Part shown: positions 60,469-64,000 of the stretch, in pieces
Position numbering within the stretch: position 1 is the stretch's first letter
How the letters are laid out: each line of letters starts with the position of its first letter
Source: Frigoribacterium sp. ACAM 257
GTDB lineage: Bacteria > Actinomycetota > Actinomycetes > Actinomycetales > Microbacteriaceae
DNA: 64,000 bases
NCBI RefSeq assembly: GCF_007954365.1
Contig: NZ_VOLO01000002.1
Span: 496,001 to 560,000, forward strand
Direction of reading: 5' to 3'
Made by a program: the position numbers and the translations under genes
The notes under the pieces: generated by a model
Seen by the model: the letters and a program-made list of their open reading frames with translations, nothing else
The model's database searches: none
What the model was told of the DNA's origin: nothing

Positions 60469-61362
60469 TCAGCGGAAGACGATGGTGCGGGCGCCGTCGA
60501 GCAGCACGCGGTTCTCGGCGAACCAGCGGACGGCCTGGGTCAGCGTGCGGCTCTCCTCGTCCTGGCCGATCGCCATCAGCTCGGGGGCGCTCCGCGTGTG
60601 GTCGACCCGGACCACGTTCTGCTCGATGATCGGCCCCTCGTCGAGATCGCTCGTGACGAAGTGCGCCGTCGCGCCGATCAGCTTCACGCCGCGCGCGTGC
60701 GCCTGCCGGTACGGGTTCGCGCCCTTGAAGCCGGGCAGGAACGAGTGGTGGATGTTGATCGCCCGGCCCTCGAGCGCCGCACAGAGCTCGGGGCTGAGGA
60801 TCTGCATGTAGCGGGCGAGCACGACGAGCTCGATGTCGTAGCGGTCGACGACCTGCAGCACGCGGGCCTCGAAGGCGGCCTTGCTGTCGGCGTCCGAGAC
60901 GGCGTGGTGCTCGAAGCGGGTGCCGTAGAACTCCGCGAGCTCGCCGAGATCGGGGTGGTTGGCCAGCACGAGGGGGATCTCGACCGGCAGCTGGCCGGCG
61001 CGCTGACGGAAGAGCAGGTCGTTCAGGCAGTGCGCCGCCTTGCTCGCGAGCACGAGGGTGCGGGTCGGACGGCCGACGACGTCGAGCTCGTGCTGCATGC
61101 CGTAGCGCTCGACGACCGGGGCGAGCCGGGCCTCGAAGGCGGCTCGCTCGCCGGGCGCCTCGACCTGCAGACGCATGAAGAAGGTGCCGGTGTCGTGGCT
61201 CGAGAACTGGGCCGACTCGGTGATGTTGCCGCCCGCCTCCACCACCGCTCCGCTGATCGCGTGCACGATTCCGGGGGCGTCGTCGCAGACGAGCGTCAGG
61301 GTCCAGTGGGTCGTCGACGCGGCGGGGGCGGCAGCCGAGGAGGCGGTGGTCGGGTCGGTCAC
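60469..61362 (-). CDS. purU: Formyltetrahydrofolate deformylase
   Basis: A 297-residue enzyme that hydrolyses 10-formyl-tetrahydrofolate to formate and tetrahydrofolate, balancing one-carbon pools. An N-terminal ACT domain (LTLVCDDAPGIVHAISGAVVEAGGNITESAQFSS) precedes a formyltransferase domain: VLASKAAHCLNDLLFR, LVVLARYMQILSPEL, INIHHSFLPGFKGANPYRQAHARGVKLIGATAHFVTSDLDEGPIIEQ. It starts with GTG, 6 nt after a TACCCT -10 box (leaderless). Confidence 0.96.
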   Translation of the reverse strand: MTDPTTASSAAAPAASTTHWTLTLVCDDAPGIVHAISGAVVEAGGNITESAQFSSHDTGTFFMRLQVEAPGERAAFEARLAPVVERYGMQHELDVVGRPTRTLVLASKAAHCLNDLLFRQRAGQLPVEIPLVLANHPDLGELAEFYGTRFEHHAVSDADSKAAFEARVLQVVDRYDIELVVLARYMQILSPELCAALEGRAINIHHSFLPGFKGANPYRQAHARGVKLIGATAHFVTSDLDEGPIIEQNVVRVDHTRSAPELMAIGQDEESRTLTQAVRWFAENRVLLDGARTIVFR

Positions 61363-61368
61363 CAGACC

Positions 61369-61374
61369 AGGGTA
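61369..61374 (-). promoter_or_regulatory. -10 box (TACCCT) for leaderless purU mRNA
   Basis: TACCCT on the minus strand ends 6 nt before the GTG at 61362, with no ribosome binding site between. Confidence 0.5.
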
Positions 61375-61420
61375 GTGCGCGGGTCGGCCCTGTTCCGCGA
61401 CGGCTGGTGCGCCACGGCTG

Positions 61421-61828
61421 CTACGCCACGGCCGAGACGAGCAGGGTCAGCAGTGTGACGAGGGGGAACAGCCCCTGGGTCGCGGCGGCGCGCGCCTTGC
61501 TGCGGTCGGTGACCGCGAGCACGAGGGCGGCGGCGAGCATCGACCCCGTGCCGGCGAGGAGGAGGGCGAGACCTGCGGGGGAGGCCTCGGGGGCCGGGCC
61601 CGCGCCTCCTGCGACCACCAGCACCGCGCCGACGATCGTCACGATCGCGAGGAACAGGTTGTAGAAGCCCTGGTTCAGGGCGAGGGGCTTCGTGTGCTCG
61701 GCCTGGGCGTCGCTCGTGATGCCGAACGTGGCGCGGACTCGGGGCGTCGTCCAGAGCACGGACTCCATCACGAAGATGTACACGTGCAGCAGGGCCGCGA
61801 GCGAGGCGGCGACGAGGGCGACGATCAT
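61421..61828 (-). CDS. DUF1304 family membrane protein
   Basis: A 135-residue protein with four helices. ALLHVYIFVMESVLWTTPRVRATFG, then LALNQGFYNLFLAIVTIVG near helix 2 and RAAATQGLFPLVTLLTLL at the end are typical for DUF1304, a small four-helix family without known function. The ATG lies 6 nt after a TAGAGT -10 box (leaderless). It stands alone between purU and the divergent acyltransferase. Confidence 0.9.
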   Translation of the reverse strand: MIVALVAASLAALLHVYIFVMESVLWTTPRVRATFGITSDAQAEHTKPLALNQGFYNLFLAIVTIVGAVLVVAGGAGPAPEASPAGLALLLAGTGSMLAAALVLAVTDRSKARAAATQGLFPLVTLLTLLVSAVA

Positions 61829-61834
61829 GCGCCG

Positions 61835-61840
61835 ACTCTA
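61835..61840 (-). promoter_or_regulatory. -10 box (TAGAGT) for leaderless DUF1304 mRNA
   Basis: TAGAGT on the minus strand ends 6 nt before the ATG at 61828, with no ribosome binding site between. Confidence 0.55.
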
Positions 61841-62001
61841 GGCCCGAGAGGCGCGGCTCGTGTCGTCGGCGAAGGGGTGGCACGGCGGGCGGTCCTGCGG
61901 CTCCTCCCTGGAGCCGCGCGCCGTCACGGGTTATGGTGTCGAACGGCCGATCACGAGGTCGGGCCTCCGAGAACCCGGACCGGAGGCGAGACGGAGGAAC
62001 G

Positions 62002-63120
62002 ATGACCGCGCCTGCCCGCGACGCGTCGGCGCGCTCGTCCGCCCCACGGCGGGCCCGTGCGGGGACCCTCGGCGCCGTGCTGGACCCGAGGCGGAACGCC
62101 TACAACTTGATCAGGCTCGTCATGGCCGCCTTCGTGGTCGTCTGGCACTCGTTCCCGCTGACGGGTCACGACATCGGCCTCGAGCCGGTGCGGCAGCTCG
62201 CCTCCCGCCTCCCCGTCGACGTGTTCTTCGCCATCTCGGGCTACCTGATCGCGATGTCGTGGTCGCGCACGCCGAGCGTCGTCGCGTTCCTGCGTGCCCG
62301 CGTCCTGCGCATCTTCCCCGCCTTCTGGGTGTGCCTCGTCCTGACCGCCGGCGTCTTCGCGCCGGTCGCCCTCCTCCTCCGGGGCGTGCCCGCACCGGAC
62401 GGCTTCGTCGGTGACGCCGTCTCCTACGTCGTCAGGAACGCCGCGCTCAGGGTGTGGCAGTTCGACATCGCGGGCACGCCGCTCGGCACTCCCCTCGAGG
62501 GTGCGTGGAACGGCTCGCTGTGGACCCTCGGGTGGGAGTTCACCTGCTACCTCGGCGTGCTCGTGCTCGGGGTGCTCGGGCTCCTGCGGTCCCGCTGGGC
62601 CCTGCCCGTCGCCTACGTCGCCTGCACGGCGGGCGTGCTCGCCAGCTCGTACGGCGACGTGCACAACTGGTACCTGACCAACGGCTCGCGCTTCGGCATC
62701 GTCTTCGTCGCGGGGGCGATCATCTGGCGCTGGCGCGACAGCCTGCCGGTCAGGGGGTGGCTGCTCGCCGTGGCCGCGCTCGTCGTGGCCGTCTCGTCGA
62801 CGCTGCCCGACTACGGGGTCGTGGCCGCGTTGCCCCTCGCGTACCTCGCGCTCGCCGCCGGGGCCCTGCTGAAGCAGCCTGCCCTGTCGATCAGGACGGA
62901 CATCTCGTACGGCACCTACATCTACGGCTTCCCGCTGCAGCAGCTGCTGGCCACGGCGGGCCTGGCCTCGCTCGGGGTGCCGCTCTTCGCCCTGCTGTCG
63001 CTGGCGATCACGTTCGCCGCGGCGGCCGCGAGCTGGCACCTCGTCGAGAAGCCGACGATGAAGTTCAAGCGACGCCGGCCCGTGCCCGGACCGACCGACC
63101 CGGTGAGCACGGTCGCCTGA
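62002..63120 (+). CDS. Acyltransferase family 3 membrane protein (OafA/YrhL-like)
   Basis: A 372-residue integral membrane acyltransferase with ten or so helices. It has RNAYNLIRLVMAAFVVVWHSFPLTG with the conserved catalytic histidine, VDVFFAISGYLIAMSWSRTPSVVAFLRARVLRIFPAFWV, WTLGWEFTCYL and the C-terminal EKPTMKFKRR. The family adds acetyl or other acyl groups to sugars of the surface, exopolysaccharide or antibiotics; the substrate is unknown. ACGGAGGAAC before the ATG is a good ribosome site. A possible -10 TATGGT is at 61932. Confidence 0.9.
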   Translation: MTAPARDASARSSAPRRARAGTLGAVLDPRRNAYNLIRLVMAAFVVVWHSFPLTGHDIGLEPVRQLASRLPVDVFFAISGYLIAMSWSRTPSVVAFLRARVLRIFPAFWVCLVLTAGVFAPVALLLRGVPAPDGFVGDAVSYVVRNAALRVWQFDIAGTPLGTPLEGAWNGSLWTLGWEFTCYLGVLVLGVLGLLRSRWALPVAYVACTAGVLASSYGDVHNWYLTNGSRFGIVFVAGAIIWRWRDSLPVRGWLLAVAALVVAVSSTLPDYGVVAALPLAYLALAAGALLKQPALSIRTDISYGTYIYGFPLQQLLATAGLASLGVPLFALLSLAITFAAAAASWHLVEKPTMKFKRRRPVPGPTDPVSTVA

Positions 63121-63190
63121 CCTCCCGGGGCGTGGGGCGTGCGTCTGGCGCGGCGCGGCGCGGCGGTCGGTCGCTGCCGCCGCCGCCCCT

Positions 63191-63256
63191 GTCGCATCGT
63201 GTTCCGAGCTTCGCGTCGCGTCACGGCGGGACGTGATGCTCGGAACGCGATGTGAC
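63191..63256. terminator. Long-arm hairpin
   Basis: 19-base arms (63191-63209 and 63238-63256) pair with two mismatches around a 28-base loop, 70 bp past the acyltransferase stop. Its sequence is unrelated to family S. Confidence 0.55.
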
Positions 63257-63305
63257 ACGACAGCGGCCGGGATGCGAGTCGCCAGCTGAGGCTCCGTGGG
63301 CGCGG

Positions 63306-63334
63306 TTGACACTCGGGGCACACGCGGCTACCGT
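63306..63334 (+). promoter_or_regulatory. Promoter of the LacI-type gene
   Basis: TTGACA (63306-63311) and TACCGT (63329-63334) are exactly 17 bp apart, upstream of the regulator. Confidence 0.75.
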
Positions 63335-63343
63335 CGTGAAATC

Positions 63344-63363
63344 GGTTCCATGGAATCGATTCC
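63344..63363. promoter_or_regulatory. LacI-type operator candidate
   Basis: GGAATCGATTCC (63352-63363) is a perfect 12-bp palindrome with the central CG typical of LacI-family sites; it overlaps TTCCATGGAA (63346-63355). It covers the expected transcription start of the regulator, which suggests autoregulation. Confidence 0.7.
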
Positions 63364-63427
63364 ACACCATGGTCCCCTGCGTGCAGGGCGACCTGCCGAA
63401 CCACCCGAGCTCACGACGGAGTAGCTG

Positions 63428-64000
63428 ATGACCGCTGTCACGATCAAGGACGTCGCACAGCGCGCCGGGGTCTCCCCGGCGACGGTGTCACGCGTCCTGT
63501 CGGGCAACCCGGCCACGTCGGCCGAGTCGCGGCAGCAGGTCGAGCAGGCCGTCCGCGAGCTCGACTTCCGGCCCAACGCGCAGGCCAGGGCGCTGCGCTC
63601 GACCCGGTCCGACACCGTCGGCCTCCTCGTCTCGGACGTCCGCAACCCGTTCTTCGCCGACCTGGCCCACACGATCGAGCAGGGCCTGCTCGAGCTCGGC
63701 TACGTGACCCTGCTCGGCAACGCCAACGAGAACCGCGAGCAGCAGGACCGCTACCTCGACACCCTCATCTCGCGCCGCGTGGACGGGGTGATCGTCGCGC
63801 CGCAGGGCGGCGACTCCGCGAGCATCGACGCGCTGCTGACGCGCGACGTGCCCACGGTCTTCGTCGACCGGACCATCCCGGGCGTCGACGTGCCGAGCGT
63901 CACCACCGACAGCGGTCCCGGCATCCGGGCGGCCGTGCGGCACCTCGCCGACCTCGGGCACGTGCGCGTCGGCTACATCGCGGGGCCGCAGAGCGTCTCG
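63428..64000 (+). CDS. LacI family transcriptional regulator (5' part)
   Basis: The first 191 residues of a LacI/PurR-type regulator; the gene runs off the window edge. The helix-turn-helix is TIKDVAQRAGVSPATVSRVLSGN, with hinge helix NAQARALRS. The periplasmic-binding-like domain starts with TVGLLVSDVRNPFFADLAHTIEQGLLELGYV, NANENREQQDRYLDTLISRRVDGVIVAPQGG, and then PTVFVDRTIPG. The ligand is not known; the pattern is nearest to sugar regulators such as RbsR. GAGTAGCTG before the ATG is a weak ribosome site. The operator lies 65 nt upstream. Confidence 0.93.
   Translation, partial: MTAVTIKDVAQRAGVSPATVSRVLSGNPATSAESRQQVEQAVRELDFRPNAQARALRSTRSDTVGLLVSDVRNPFFADLAHTIEQGLLELGYVTLLGNANENREQQDRYLDTLISRRVDGVIVAPQGGDSASIDALLTRDVPTVFVDRTIPGVDVPSVTTDSGPGIRAAVRHLADLGHVRVGYIAGPQSVS

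Larger units (their letters stand above)
63121..63427. other. Intergenic region before the LacI-type gene
   Basis: This 307-bp region has no gene. It holds the hairpin at 63191-63256, the promoter at 63306-63334 and the operator at 63344-63363, with a leader of about 87 nt. Confidence 0.6.

Overview
The window is 64 kb of very GC-rich DNA, roughly 70 percent or more by eye. The genes look chromosomal and actinobacterial, most like the family Microbacteriaceae; this is inferred from gene content and order (guaA, a DUF3817 gene, pcrA, sucCD, a DUF6350 gene, purN-purH) and from the GTG starts, GTGA or ATGA stop-start overlaps and frequent leaderless-looking starts. The species cannot be named from the sequence. 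I see no rRNA, tRNA, CRISPR array, insertion sequence or prophage.

Layout. 1-8.5 kb is housekeeping: SURF1, DUF3817, guaA, a Bax-inhibitor-1 membrane protein, a glycerophosphodiester phosphodiesterase and the helicase pcrA. 8.5-17.5 kb is a compact type VII secretion (WXG100/ESX-like) island. It has an FHA protein, a WXG100 protein, an EspC-like partner, a long putative secreted protein followed by a small membrane protein, two probably related soluble proteins, and a 1480-residue EccC/EssC-type ATPase. No EccB, EccD, EccE or mycosin is present. Just beyond it (17.5-20.8 kb) are a large sortase-type surface protein with an N-terminal Cys/Gln thioester (TQXA) signature, and three small genes, two of which carry the same 35-residue tail next to a small secreted glycine-rich peptide.

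20.8-34.2 kb returns to core functions: a SnoaL-like protein, recQ, sucC-sucD, a DUF6350 membrane protein, purN-purH, and a heterodimeric ABC exporter preceded by a 35-codon ORF with a strong ribosome binding site. 34.4-36.7 kb holds a lipoprotein, an alkyltransferase-like protein, a GNAT acetyltransferase and a ROK kinase.

36.7-60 kb is dominated by amino-sugar use. A ROK repressor is followed by a three-gene sugar ABC importer and a cytoplasmic GH20 hexosaminidase. A second route is a GlcNAc-type PTS: EIIC with nagB on one strand, EIIB and EIIA divergently. It lies beside a GntR regulator, and a shared 14-bp palindromic box sits in front of both the PTS operon and gntR. nagA is nearby. Between the two routes lie a D-aminoacylase, a D-serine dehydratase-like enzyme and RidA, suggesting D-amino-acid use, possibly with cell-wall sugars. 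The window ends with purU, DUF1304, an acyltransferase and the start of a LacI-type regulator.

Non-coding structure is rich. Four copies of a 100-190 bp intergenic element share a 24-bp palindromic core around GTGCAC. Three hairpins share GCGAAAGCGACGAA-like arms. There are further unrelated long hairpins and a 16-bp tandem array that runs into nagB. The most promising candidates for something undescribed are the intergenic element family, the duplicated-tail small-protein locus and the secretion/surface island.
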